From assembly GCF_017086465.1 (NCBI RefSeq), contig NZ_CP070961.1, positions 248,001 to 312,000 on the forward strand: DNA of 64,000 bases, given 5' to 3'. The position numbers and the translations under genes were made by a program. The DNA is from Nocardioides sp. zg-1228 (GTDB taxonomy: Bacteria; Actinomycetota; Actinomycetes; Propionibacteriales; Nocardioidaceae). The notes beneath the pieces are model-generated. The model made no database searches, was not told where the DNA came from, and was given only the letters and a program-made list of their open reading frames with translations. This document shows, in pieces, positions 47,290 through 55,522 of this stretch (its first letter is position 1; each line of letters opens with the position of its first letter).

Positions 47290-48122
47290 CGACCCTCGCC
47301 GCACCCGCCCGCGCACTCGCCGAGGCGGAGGACGTACGCCCGGCCCGGCGGCGGCTCGGCCCGGGCAGGCCGATCCGCTTCGGTGGCCTCATCGGCATCG
47401 CCGCGCTCCTGGCGGCCTGGGTGGTGGGGTCCGCGACCGGACTCCTCGACCCGCGCACGCTCACCGAGCCATGGACGGTGCTGGAGACGGCCGGGACGCT
47501 CATCGAGAACGGCCGCCTCCAGGAGGGGCTGCTCACCTCGGGCCTCAGGGCGGCCCTGGGCCTGGGCCTCGGCGTCGTCGTCGGCACCGTTCTCGCACTG
47601 CTGTCGGGCCTGTCCCGGATCGGGGAGTCCCTCATCGACGGGCCGATCCAGGTCAAGCGCTCCATCCCGACGCTCGCCCTCATCCCGCTGCTGATCCTGT
47701 GGCTCGGGATCGGCGAGCCGATGAAGGTCATCACGATCGCCCTCGCGGTGTTCGTGCCCATCTACATCCACACCCACAACGGCCTGCGCACCATCGAGGG
47801 CAGGTATGCCGAGCTCGCCGAGACGCTCGGTGCCACGCGCGGTGAGTTCATCCGCCACGTGGTGCTCCCCGGCGCGATGCCCGGCTTCCTGCTCGGCCTG
47901 CGCTTCGCGGTGACCTCCTCGCTGCTCGCGCTGGTCGTCGTCGAGGTCATCAACGCCACGAGCGGCATCGGCCACATGATCACGCTCGCGTCCAACTACG
48001 GACAGACCGACGTCATCGTCGTCGGCCTGGTCGTCTACGCGATGCTCGGCGTCACCGCCGACGCGATCGTCCGACTGATCGAGAGGAAGGCACTGTCATG
48101 GCGTCGCACACTGGCGAGCTGA
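47286..48122 (+). CDS. ABC importer permease (SsuC/TauC type)
   Basis: 278 residues with about six membrane helices after a basic N-terminal tail. The cytoplasmic coupling loop EGRYAELAETLGATRGEFIRHVVLPGAMPG is the EAA motif that contacts the ATPase. LALIPLLILWLGIGEPMKV is typical of nitrate/sulfonate/taurine permeases. It overlaps the lipoprotein gene by four bases and the ATPase gene by 25 bases, so all are expressed together. Confidence 0.9.
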   Translation: MTTLAAPARALAEAEDVRPARRRLGPGRPIRFGGLIGIAALLAAWVVGSATGLLDPRTLTEPWTVLETAGTLIENGRLQEGLLTSGLRAALGLGLGVVVGTVLALLSGLSRIGESLIDGPIQVKRSIPTLALIPLLILWLGIGEPMKVITIALAVFVPIYIHTHNGLRTIEGRYAELAETLGATRGEFIRHVVLPGAMPGFLLGLRFAVTSSLLALVVVEVINATSGIGHMITLASNYGQTDVIVVGLVVYAMLGVTADAIVRLIERKALSWRRTLAS

Positions 48123-48889
48123 GCACCCAGCACGAGCAGGCGGTGCGGGTCACGTCCCTGCACCGCAGCTTCAACGAGGCGGGAGGCGTGCTCAACGGCC
48201 TCGACCTCGACATCGCCCCGGGCGAGTTCGTGGCGCTGCTGGGTCGCAGCGGGTCGGGCAAGAGCACCCTGCTGCGCGCCCTGGCCGGCCTCGACCGCGA
48301 CGTCGCCGGCACCGGAGTCATCGAGGTGCCGGAGAAGGTCTCGGTGGTGTTCCAGGACTCCCGACTGCTGCCGTGGAAGCGCGTGCTCGACAACGTCACC
48401 CTGGGCCTGCGCGACCGAGACGCCGCCGAGCGCGGCGTCCGGGCGCTCGACGAGGTCGGTCTCGCCGGGCGGGAGAGGGCATGGCCGCACGAGCTCTCCG
48501 GCGGCGAGCAGCAGCGCGCCTCCCTGGCCCGCTCGCTGGTCCGCGACCCGCAGCTGCTGCTGGCCGACGAGCCCTTCGGCGCGCTCGACGCGCTGACCCG
48601 GATCCGGATGCACACGCTGCTGCGCAAGCTGTGCGAGGTGCACCGCCCGGCCGTCCTGCTGGTGACCCACGACGTCGAGGAGGCGATCGTGCTGGCCGAC
48701 CGCGTCATCGTGCTGGACGGCGGCGTCGTACGCCACGACGCGCGCGTCGAGCTCGAGGGCCGGCGCTCGCAGGCCGACCCGGCCTTCGCCCGCCTCCGGG
48801 CCCGGCTGCTGGCCGAGCTCGGTGTCGAGGACGACCACGACGCCGCACCGGCGCGCCTCGACCGTGCCGTGGACCGGGCGGCGTCATGA
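48098..48889 (+). CDS. ABC importer ATPase (SsuB type)
   Basis: 263 residues. Walker A GRSGSGKST at 49-57, Q-loop VVFQDSRLLPWKRV, signature LSGGEQQRASLARSL, Walker B LLLADEPFGALD and switch VTHDVEEAIVLADRV are all intact. The LPWKRV after the Q-loop is characteristic of the nitrate/sulfonate/taurine group. The C-terminal 25 residues are a variable acidic tail. Its end overlaps the next start by four bases. Confidence 0.92.
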   Translation: MASHTGELSTQHEQAVRVTSLHRSFNEAGGVLNGLDLDIAPGEFVALLGRSGSGKSTLLRALAGLDRDVAGTGVIEVPEKVSVVFQDSRLLPWKRVLDNVTLGLRDRDAAERGVRALDEVGLAGRERAWPHELSGGEQQRASLARSLVRDPQLLLADEPFGALDALTRIRMHTLLRKLCEVHRPAVLLVTHDVEEAIVLADRVIVLDGGVVRHDARVELEGRRSQADPAFARLRARLLAELGVEDDHDAAPARLDRAVDRAAS

Positions 48890-50229
48890 CCGGCCGGCAG
48901 CTCCACCTCAACCTCTTCATCTACCCCGACGGCCACCACGAGGCGGCCTGGCGGCACCCGGACAGCCAGACCGACCGGATCCTCGACATCACCTACTACC
49001 AGGAGCTCGCCCAGCGCGCGGAGGCGGCGAAGTTCGACGCCGTCTTCTTCGCCGACGGCCCCTCCCTGGCCGAGAACATCCAGTACGCCGCCCGCTTCCG
49101 CCTCGAGCCGATCACCGTGATGACGGCGATCGTGGCCGCGACCGAGCGGATCGGCGTGATCGGCACCGCGTCGACCACCTACACCGAGCCCTACAACCTC
49201 GCCCGGCAGTTCTGCGGGCTCGACCACCTCAGCGGTGGCCGCGCCGGCTGGAACATCGTCACGACGGGCGCGGCCGACGCGGCGCTCAACTTCGGCCTCG
49301 ACGCCCACCCGCTGCACCGCGACCGCTACGAGCGGGCCGAGGAGTACCTCGAGGTCGTGACCAAGCTCTGGGACAGCTGGGAGGACGACGCGGTCGTCGC
49401 CGACCGGGAGAGCGGGATCTTCGCCGACCCCGACAAGATCCACCGCGTCGACCACGTCGGCAAGCACTTCCGGGTGGCGGGCCCGCTCAACGCGCCCCGC
49501 TCGCCGCAGGGCCGGCCGGTCTACGTGCAGGCCGGCTCGTCGGAGGACGGGCGCGCCTTCGCGGCCCGCTGGGCCGAGGCGATCTTCACCGCCCACCAGA
49601 CGATCGGGTCGGCCCAGGAGTTCTACGCCGACATCAAGCGGCGGGCGCAGGCGCAGGGTCGCGACCCACGGGGGCTCAAGGTGCTGCCGGGCATCAGCCC
49701 GTTCATCGGGTCCACGGCGCGGGAGGCCGAGGACCTGCACCAGCAGCTCAACGACCTCACCCAGCCGGAGTACTCGCTCGCGCAGCTCAACCGGCTGACC
49801 GGCGTCGACCTCTCGGCGTACGACCTCGACGGTCCCTTCCCGCGCGAGGTGATCGACGCGAGCGAGGAGCGCAGCGAGGGCAGCAGGTTCCAGCTGGTGC
49901 TCGACATCGTCGAGCGCGAGCAGCCGACGCTGCGCCAGCTCTGCCACCGCCTCGCCGGTGCCCGCGGCCACCGGGTCGTCACCGGCACCCCCGACCAGGT
50001 CGCCGACACCATCCAGGAGTGGGCGGAGTCGGGAGCCGCCGACGGCTTCAACGTGATGCCGCCGTGGCTGCCGGGAGGCATCGAGGTCTTCATCGACGAG
50101 GTCGTGCCGATCCTGCGTGCACGCGGGCTGTTCCGCGAGGAGTACACAGGAAGCACCCTCCGCGAGCACCTCGGCCTCGAACGACCCGCCAGCCAGTACG
50201 CACCCACCTTCAACGAGAGGACCGCATGA
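48886..50229 (+). CDS. Flavin-dependent monooxygenase, NtaA/SnaA/DszA family
   Basis: 447 residues, the longer LLM subgroup. It begins RQLHLNLFIYPDGHHEAAWRHP (split over the usual strand), and contains LDHLSGGRAGWNIVTTG, FRVAGPLNAPRSPQGRPV and QAGSSEDGRAFAARWAEAIF, hallmarks of the NtaA/SnaA/DszA class that oxidise sulphones, nitrilotriacetate or related compounds with FMNH2. Together with the SsuD-like enzyme it gives this cluster two oxygenases with likely different substrates. Four-base overlaps on both sides. Confidence 0.88.
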   Translation: MTGRQLHLNLFIYPDGHHEAAWRHPDSQTDRILDITYYQELAQRAEAAKFDAVFFADGPSLAENIQYAARFRLEPITVMTAIVAATERIGVIGTASTTYTEPYNLARQFCGLDHLSGGRAGWNIVTTGAADAALNFGLDAHPLHRDRYERAEEYLEVVTKLWDSWEDDAVVADRESGIFADPDKIHRVDHVGKHFRVAGPLNAPRSPQGRPVYVQAGSSEDGRAFAARWAEAIFTAHQTIGSAQEFYADIKRRAQAQGRDPRGLKVLPGISPFIGSTAREAEDLHQQLNDLTQPEYSLAQLNRLTGVDLSAYDLDGPFPREVIDASEERSEGSRFQLVLDIVEREQPTLRQLCHRLAGARGHRVVTGTPDQVADTIQEWAESGAADGFNVMPPWLPGGIEVFIDEVVPILRARGLFREEYTGSTLREHLGLERPASQYAPTFNERTA

Positions 50230-51272
50230 GCTTCGACCACTACCGCCCCCTGGGGCGGACCGGCGTCCAGGTCAGTCCACTGACCCTCGGCGCGATGATG
50301 TTCGGCGCGTGGGGCAACCCCGACCACGACGAGTCGATCGCGATCATCCACCGTGCGCTCGACGCCGGCATCAACGTCATCGACACCGCCGACGTCTATG
50401 CCCGCGGTGAGTCGGAGGAGATCGTCGGCAAGGCGCTGAAGGCCCGCACGGGCAGCCGCGACGACGTCTTCCTCGCCACCAAGTTCCACGGCACCATGCA
50501 CGACGAGGACCCCAACCAGGCCGGCAACTCGCGCCGCTGGATCATCCGCGAGGTCGAGCACTCGCTGCGACGCCTGCAGGTCGACCACATCGACCTCTAC
50601 CAGGTGCACCGGCCGCGGCCCGAGGTCGACATCGACGAGACCCTCGGTGCCCTGACCGACCTCGTCCGCCAGGGCAAGGTGCGCTACATCGGCACCTCGA
50701 CGTTCCTGCCCTCCCAGGTCGTGGAGGCGCAGTGGGTGGCGGAGAGGCGCAACCGGGAGCGCCCTGTCACCGAGCAGCCGCCGTACTCGATCCTCGCCCG
50801 CGAGGTCGAGCGCGACATCCTGCCGACCGCACAGAAGTACGGCCTCGGCGTGCTCCCCTGGAGCCCGCTCGCGGGCGGCTGGCTCTCGGGTCGCTACCGC
50901 CGCGGCGAGGACCCGGCGGTGACGTCGAGCCGGCTGCGCCGCCAGCCCGCGCGCCACGACCCGTCCTCGCCGGAGAACAAGGTCAAGCTCGAGGCGGTCT
51001 TCGCGCTGCAGGAGCTGGCCGACGAGGCGGGGCTGTCGCTGATCCACCTCGCCCTCGGCTTCGTGCTCGCGCACCCGGGGGTGTCCTCGGCCATCATCGG
51101 CCCGCGGACCCTCGAGCAGCTCGAGTCGCAGCTCGGCGTGGAGAAGGTCGTGCTGCCGTCCGACGTGCTCGACCGGATCGACGAGATCGTCCCCCCCGGC
51201 ACCACGCTCAACGAGGCAGACCGGGGTTACGCACCGCCGGCCCTCGTCGAGGCGGCGCTCCGGCGCCGCTGA
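50226..51272 (+). CDS. Aldo/keto reductase
   Basis: 348 residues, a TIM-barrel reductase with the full catalytic tetrad Asp53, Tyr58, Lys86 and His128 (NVIDTADVYARGE; FLATKFHG; YQVHRP) and the NADP-binding ending GPRTLEQLESQLG. In this cluster it may reduce the aldehyde released by a monooxygenase. Last gene of the importer operon, followed by a hairpin. Confidence 0.92.
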   Translation: MSFDHYRPLGRTGVQVSPLTLGAMMFGAWGNPDHDESIAIIHRALDAGINVIDTADVYARGESEEIVGKALKARTGSRDDVFLATKFHGTMHDEDPNQAGNSRRWIIREVEHSLRRLQVDHIDLYQVHRPRPEVDIDETLGALTDLVRQGKVRYIGTSTFLPSQVVEAQWVAERRNRERPVTEQPPYSILAREVERDILPTAQKYGLGVLPWSPLAGGWLSGRYRRGEDPAVTSSRLRRQPARHDPSSPENKVKLEAVFALQELADEAGLSLIHLALGFVLAHPGVSSAIIGPRTLEQLESQLGVEKVVLPSDVLDRIDEIVPPGTTLNEADRGYAPPALVEAALRRR

Positions 51273-51280
51273 TCGCGCGC

Positions 51281-51312
51281 GCCGCCCGGCCCCGAGGGGA
51301 GGGCCGGGCGGC
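51281..51312 (+). terminator. 12-bp hairpin ending the importer operon
   Basis: GCCGCCCGGCCC, an eight-base loop, and the exact complement, nine bases after the aldo/keto reductase stop. Confidence 0.8.
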
Positions 51313-51342
51313 GGGTCGCGGGGGAGCGGGCGACGGCAGGTG

Positions 51343-51371
51343 TTCCAATAATGGAGCAGTCACTCTAGTAT
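51343..51371 (+). promoter_or_regulatory. Leaderless promoter of the DUF418 gene
   Basis: TTCCAA and TAGTAT with a 17-base spacer; the -10 box is seven bases before the ATG. Confidence 0.6.
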
Positions 51372-51378
51372 CCCGAGC

Positions 51379-52536
51379 ATGACCGTCGCTGCCGGACCCG
51401 TCGACCAGGCGTCGCGGTCGCTGGGACCGGACCTCGCGCGCGGCGTCATGCTGCTCGCGATCGCACTGGCCAATTCGCACTACTTCCTCGAGGGGTCGTC
51501 GTACCTCGGCGGCTACCCGCTCGACCAGGGTCCGCTCGACCGGGCGGTCGCGTGGGCGACCACGACGTTCGTCGATGGTCGGGCCTTCCCGATGTTCGGC
51601 CTGCTCTTCGGCTACGGCGTCAGCCAGATCGTGCGGCGGCAGGGCGACGCCAGGCCCCGGGACGTACGTCGCCTGCTCTGGCGCCGCGCCGGCGTCCTGG
51701 TCTGCGTCGGATTCCTGCACGCGGTGCTGCTCTTCGTGGGCGACATCCTCGCCGCCTACGGGGTGCTCCTCCTGGTCGGTGCCTGGGCCGTGCGGTGGAA
51801 GGACGGATGGCTGCTCGGCGTCGCAGCCGCCTTCCTCGTGCTCGTCGCGCTGCCCGACGACGGCGCCCTGGGGGACGCCACCGGGGGGCCGGACGTCGCA
51901 ACGATGCTGCCGACCGGCCTCGTCACGATGGTGGTCGACCGCGCCACCGCGTCGGGCTTCATCGCCCTTCTGGGACCGGTCGGCTTCGCGTGCCCCTTCC
52001 TGGTCGGCCTGTGGGCCGGCCGCCGCCGGTTGCTCGAGCCGCCGTCGCCCGAGGCGCGGGCCAGGCGGGCCCGTGGCCTCCTCGTCGTCGGCCTGACGGG
52101 TGTTGCCGCGGCCGTCGTCGGCGCCCAGCCGCTCGCCCTGCTCCAGCTCGACGGCCGGGTGCCGGGCGGTGCCACCGTCTCCGGGCCGGCCGCGCTCCAC
52201 GACGCGACCGGGGTCCTGGGCGGCTTCGGCTATGCGGCCCTGATCGCGCTGGTCGCGCTGCGCCTCGAGGAGACCGGGCGCGCGCAGGGGAGGACGGTGC
52301 TGGCCCTGCAGGCCGTCGGCCAACGGTCCATGACGTGCTACCTCGCGCAGTCGGTGGTGTGGACGCTGGCCTTCACTCCTGTGCTGCTCGGGCTCTCCGA
52401 CGACCTGACCATCGCCGCCAACGCGGTGCTCGCCGTCCTCACCTGGCTGCTCACGGTGGCGCTCGCCGACTGGATGCGCCGGACCGGCAGGCGCGGACCG
52501 TTCGAGGTGCTCGTCAGGCAGGTGACCTACCGCTGA
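51379..52536 (+). CDS. DUF418 membrane protein (YeiB-like)
   Basis: 385 residues with about eight to ten membrane segments. SLGPDLARGVMLLAIALANSH, FVDGRAFPMFGLLFGYG, a cluster of arginines (RRLLWRRAGVLV) and the late QRSMTCYLAQSVVWTL, LADWMRRTGRRGPFE define the DUF418/YeiB family. The related acyltransferase fold suggests a transferase, but no activity is established. Its 3' end overlaps the 3' end of the converging MFS gene by 23 bases. Confidence 0.88.
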   Translation: MTVAAGPVDQASRSLGPDLARGVMLLAIALANSHYFLEGSSYLGGYPLDQGPLDRAVAWATTTFVDGRAFPMFGLLFGYGVSQIVRRQGDARPRDVRRLLWRRAGVLVCVGFLHAVLLFVGDILAAYGVLLLVGAWAVRWKDGWLLGVAAAFLVLVALPDDGALGDATGGPDVATMLPTGLVTMVVDRATASGFIALLGPVGFACPFLVGLWAGRRRLLEPPSPEARARRARGLLVVGLTGVAAAVVGAQPLALLQLDGRVPGGATVSGPAALHDATGVLGGFGYAALIALVALRLEETGRAQGRTVLALQAVGQRSMTCYLAQSVVWTLAFTPVLLGLSDDLTIAANAVLAVLTWLLTVALADWMRRTGRRGPFEVLVRQVTYR

Positions 52537-53917
52537 CCTCCGGACGCGCCGCGGCCCGGGCACCGACCACCACCCCGAGCACGCCGATGACGACCGCGAG
52601 GGCGTAGACCACCGAGAAGGGATCGACGTCGGCGCGCACCGCAGCGGCGTAGGCGATGCCGCTCACCGACAGCGCCAGCGCGGCGCCCAGCGAGTCGGCG
52701 ACGGTGAGGGCCGAGGAGTTGAAGCCACGGTCCTCGTCGGTGGCCGAGGCGAGCATCGCCACGCCCGTGCGGGGATAGGCGAAGCCCATGCCGATGCTGG
52801 CGAGGACGTAGGCCGCGATGGGAGCCGGCGCCGGGACGCCCGTGCCCCTGGAGCGGAGCCAGACGAGGGCCGCGATGCCCGCGACACCGAGCAGCACGAC
52901 GCTCGTGCCGAACCGGAACGCGGCGCCGTGCGAGACGCGCTCACCCAGGCGCGAGGAGACCTGGCTGGACGCCGCCCACACCACGCCGACGAGGGTCAGG
53001 GCGATGCCGGCCTGGCCGGGAGTGAGGTCCCACCGCTCCTGGAGGACGTAGACGATGTAGGCCTCGGCGCAGAAGAACGAGGCGGCGAGCAGGCCGCGGG
53101 TGGCGATCACGGCCGGCAGGCCGCGCCCGCCGGTGAGCGTTCCCGCGGGCAGCAGCGGGCGGACGCCGACGACGACCAGCACGAACGCGAGCGCCGCGGC
53201 CACCAGGGTGGCACCGGTCCCGGAGCCGAGCAGCTCGAGCGCGAGCACCGCTGCGGCGGCGAGCACCGCCCAGCCGAGGCGGGACAGGGACGCCGCGCCC
53301 GGCTCCGCGGGGGCGGGCTGCCGCCGGGCGGTGGGGGTCACCAGGACCGCCGACACCGCGACCAGGAACACGATCCCCAGGAAGACCCACCGCCAGCCGA
53401 CCGCGTGCGCGACGAACGCGGCCACCCCGGGTCCGAACAGGGCCGGCAGGACCCATGCGGCGGCGAAGGCGGCGAAGATGGCGCCGCGGAGCCGGGCGGG
53501 GTAGACCAGCCCGACCAGCACGTAGGCCACGACGATCATCGCGCCGCTGCCCAGCCCTTGCACGATGCGCCCCACGACGAAGAGCTCCATCGCCGGTGCC
53601 GTCCCGCACACGAGGAGGCCGAGCGAGAAGGTCACCAGCGAGGCCAGCAGCGGCTGGAACGGACCGCGGCGGTCGGCCCACATGCCCGCAGCCACCATGC
53701 CGACGACGCCGCTGGCGAAGGGGGCGGCGAACGCGAGGGCGTAGTAGTCGAAGCCGTCGAGGCTGCGCGCGACGGTCGGCATCACGGTGGTCACCGCCAT
53801 CGCCTCGAAGGCGGCGAACGCGATGAGGGAGAACAGGCCGACCGTCGTGGCGGCGTAGGCCGGGGAGAGGATCCGCTCGCGCGGCTCGTCGGTGCCCGGC
53901 GTGGTGCTGGTGCTCAC
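52514..53917 (-). CDS. MFS transporter, drug exporter type
   Basis: 467 residues with about 14 hydrophobic segments. AFEAMAVTTVMPTVARSLDG in the first helix, the loop motif AGMWADRRGPFQPLL, and VGRIVQGLGSGAMIVVAYVL are typical of DHA-type multidrug exporters. GTG is taken as the start because a TACCGT box lies six bases upstream with TTGACC 19 bases further; the frame extends nine codons more, to a position inside that promoter. It probably exports a hydrophobic compound, using the proton gradient. Confidence 0.87.
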   Translation of the reverse strand: MSTSTTPGTDEPRERILSPAYAATTVGLFSLIAFAAFEAMAVTTVMPTVARSLDGFDYYALAFAAPFASGVVGMVAAGMWADRRGPFQPLLASLVTFSLGLLVCGTAPAMELFVVGRIVQGLGSGAMIVVAYVLVGLVYPARLRGAIFAAFAAAWVLPALFGPGVAAFVAHAVGWRWVFLGIVFLVAVSAVLVTPTARRQPAPAEPGAASLSRLGWAVLAAAAVLALELLGSGTGATLVAAALAFVLVVVGVRPLLPAGTLTGGRGLPAVIATRGLLAASFFCAEAYIVYVLQERWDLTPGQAGIALTLVGVVWAASSQVSSRLGERVSHGAAFRFGTSVVLLGVAGIAALVWLRSRGTGVPAPAPIAAYVLASIGMGFAYPRTGVAMLASATDEDRGFNSSALTVADSLGAALALSVSGIAYAAAVRADVDPFSVVYALAVVIGVLGVVVGARAAARPEVSGRSPA

Positions 53918-53923
53918 TCGGTG

Positions 53924-53954
53924 ACGGTAGGGCCTGCCGTGCACACGAGGTCAA
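53924..53954 (-). promoter_or_regulatory. Leaderless promoter of the MFS gene
   Basis: TTGACC (53949-53954) and TACCGT (53924-53929) on the minus strand with a 19-base spacer; the -10 box is six bases before GTG. It overlaps the upstream region of the divergent monooxygenase gene. Confidence 0.55.
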
Positions 53955-54003
53955 CCGGGTTGTGCTCCGGAATAATCGCGGCGTCGCGGACGCTGCGCCG
54001 ACA

Positions 54004-55038
54004 GTGACTGCTCTCTCCGTGCTCGACCTCGTGCCCGTCCGCAGCGACCAGACCACCGGTGACGCCATCGCCGCCTCGCGCGACCTCGTCCGCGTCGCCG
54101 ACGACCTCGGCTACCGCCGCTTCTGGGTCGCCGAGCACCACAACATGCCGGCCGTCGCCGCCACCAACCCGCCCGTCCTCATCGCGATGCTCGCCTCCGC
54201 GACCGAGCGCATCCGGGTCGGCTCGGGCGGCGTGATGCTGCCCAACCACGCGCCGTTGGTCGTCGCCGAGCAGTTCGCCCTGCTCGAGGCCGCCTTCCCC
54301 GGCCGCATCGACCTGGGCATCGGCCGGGCCCCCGGCACCGACCCGCTCACCAGGTACGTCCTGCGCGGCGGGAGCGCGGAGTCCGCCGACGAGGCGGTCA
54401 CCAAGTTCCCCGACTACGTCGAGGACATCCGCACCCTGATGACCACCGAGGGCGTGGAGCTCCAGGTCGGCCCGCGCCGCCAGCCGCTCCGCGCGACCCC
54501 CGCGGCCCGCACGCTGGCCGACATGTGGCTGCTCGGCTCGAGCGACTACTCGGCCCGCCTGGCCGCCGAGAAGGGCTTGCCCTACGTCTTCGCGCACCAC
54601 TTCTCGGGGGAGGGCACGGGCGTGGCGCTCGACCTCTACCGCTCGTCCTACCGCCCGTCGCCGGAGTATCCCGAGCCCCGCACGTTCCTGACCGTCAACG
54701 CCGTCGTGGCCGAGACCGAGGAGGAGGCGCGCCGCCGCGCGCTGCCCAACGTGCAGCAGATGATCGCGCTGCGCACCGGCGCCCCCCTGCACGCCCAGCG
54801 GCTCGTCGAGGAGGCCGAGGCGGTCGAGCTGACGCCCGACCAGCGCGCGCTCGCCGAGGCGATGGCGCGGCGTTGGATCGTCGGCGCCCCCGAGCAGGCG
54901 CGCGCCCGGATCGAGGAGCTCGCCCAGGAGTTCGGCGTCGACGAGGTGATGGTGCACCCGGTCGCGGGCGCCGCGGCCGGCACCGACGTACGCACCTCGC
55001 CGGCGCGCGAGGAGACGCTGCGGCTGCTCGTCGGCTGA
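54004..55038 (+). CDS. Luciferase-like monooxygenase (third LLM protein)
   Basis: 344 residues from the chosen GTG. TALSVLDLVPVRSDQTTGDAI, WVAEHHNMPAVAATNPPVL, VGSGGVMLPNHAPLVVAEQFALL and IDLGIGRAPGTDP are the signatures of the YhbW-like LLM group (flavin-dependent, often of unknown substrate). The longer open frame upstream is rejected because this GTG matches the family N-terminus. Divergent from the MFS gene, so the exporter and oxidase may share a function. Confidence 0.88.
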   Translation: MTALSVLDLVPVRSDQTTGDAIAASRDLVRVADDLGYRRFWVAEHHNMPAVAATNPPVLIAMLASATERIRVGSGGVMLPNHAPLVVAEQFALLEAAFPGRIDLGIGRAPGTDPLTRYVLRGGSAESADEAVTKFPDYVEDIRTLMTTEGVELQVGPRRQPLRATPAARTLADMWLLGSSDYSARLAAEKGLPYVFAHHFSGEGTGVALDLYRSSYRPSPEYPEPRTFLTVNAVVAETEEEARRRALPNVQQMIALRTGAPLHAQRLVEEAEAVELTPDQRALAEAMARRWIVGAPEQARARIEELAQEFGVDEVMVHPVAGAAAGTDVRTSPAREETLRLLVG

Positions 55039-55044
55039 GGGCCC

Positions 55045-55440
55045 TCAGTGCCGCTTCTCGAGCCCGACCGCCTCGCGCAGGTCCTCGACCGCGCCACGGA
55101 GACCGGGGTCGTCGGCGGCGCGTGAGTCCATCAGCGCGGCCATCGCCTCGGCGATCACGTTGAGCTTCTCCTGCATGGCCTCGGTGTTGCGACGCCCGGC
55201 GTTCTCCAACAGCACGAGCAGCAGCAGTGAGAGGACCGCACCGAAGGTGTGGATCGCCAGCTCCCACTTGGTGGTGCTCGACCAGAACGGATAGCTCGCC
55301 GCCCAGATCACCACGACCGCCACGACGACGGCGAAGAACGGCGCCCGGCTGATGGCCCTGGTCGACAGCTCGACGAACCGCTCGAAGGGGTCGAGCCCGT
55401 CGTGCTGCTTGCGGCTCTCCGCCGCCTCGGTGCGCTCCAT
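55045..55440 (-). CDS. Low-affinity iron permease family protein
   Basis: 131 residues: two membrane helices (FFAVVVAVVVIWAASYPF and FGAVLSLLLLVLLEN) separated by a WELAIHTFG loop, then a helix NRRNTEAMQEKLNVIAEAM-like region. This matches the small low-affinity iron permease family known from fungi and bacteria; transport by the bacterial members is not well established. It converges with the LLM gene with six bases between. Confidence 0.75.
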   Translation of the reverse strand: MERTEAAESRKQHDGLDPFERFVELSTRAISRAPFFAVVVAVVVIWAASYPFWSSTTKWELAIHTFGAVLSLLLLVLLENAGRRNTEAMQEKLNVIAEAMAALMDSRAADDPGLRGAVEDLREAVGLEKRH

Positions 55441-55464
55441 GGACGGAACCTAGCGGGTCGGATC

Positions 55465-55499
55465 GGCCCCGGACCCCTCCCCCGAGGAGGTCCGGGGCC
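55465..55499 (-). terminator. Hairpin ending the ABC exporter operon
   Basis: GGCCCCGGACC / GGTCCGGGGCC with a 13-base loop that itself can pair, located past the permease stop on the minus strand and before the iron permease start. Confidence 0.75.
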
Positions 55500-55522
55500 C
55501 TTCTCCTGCCCGAGGCCCGCGC

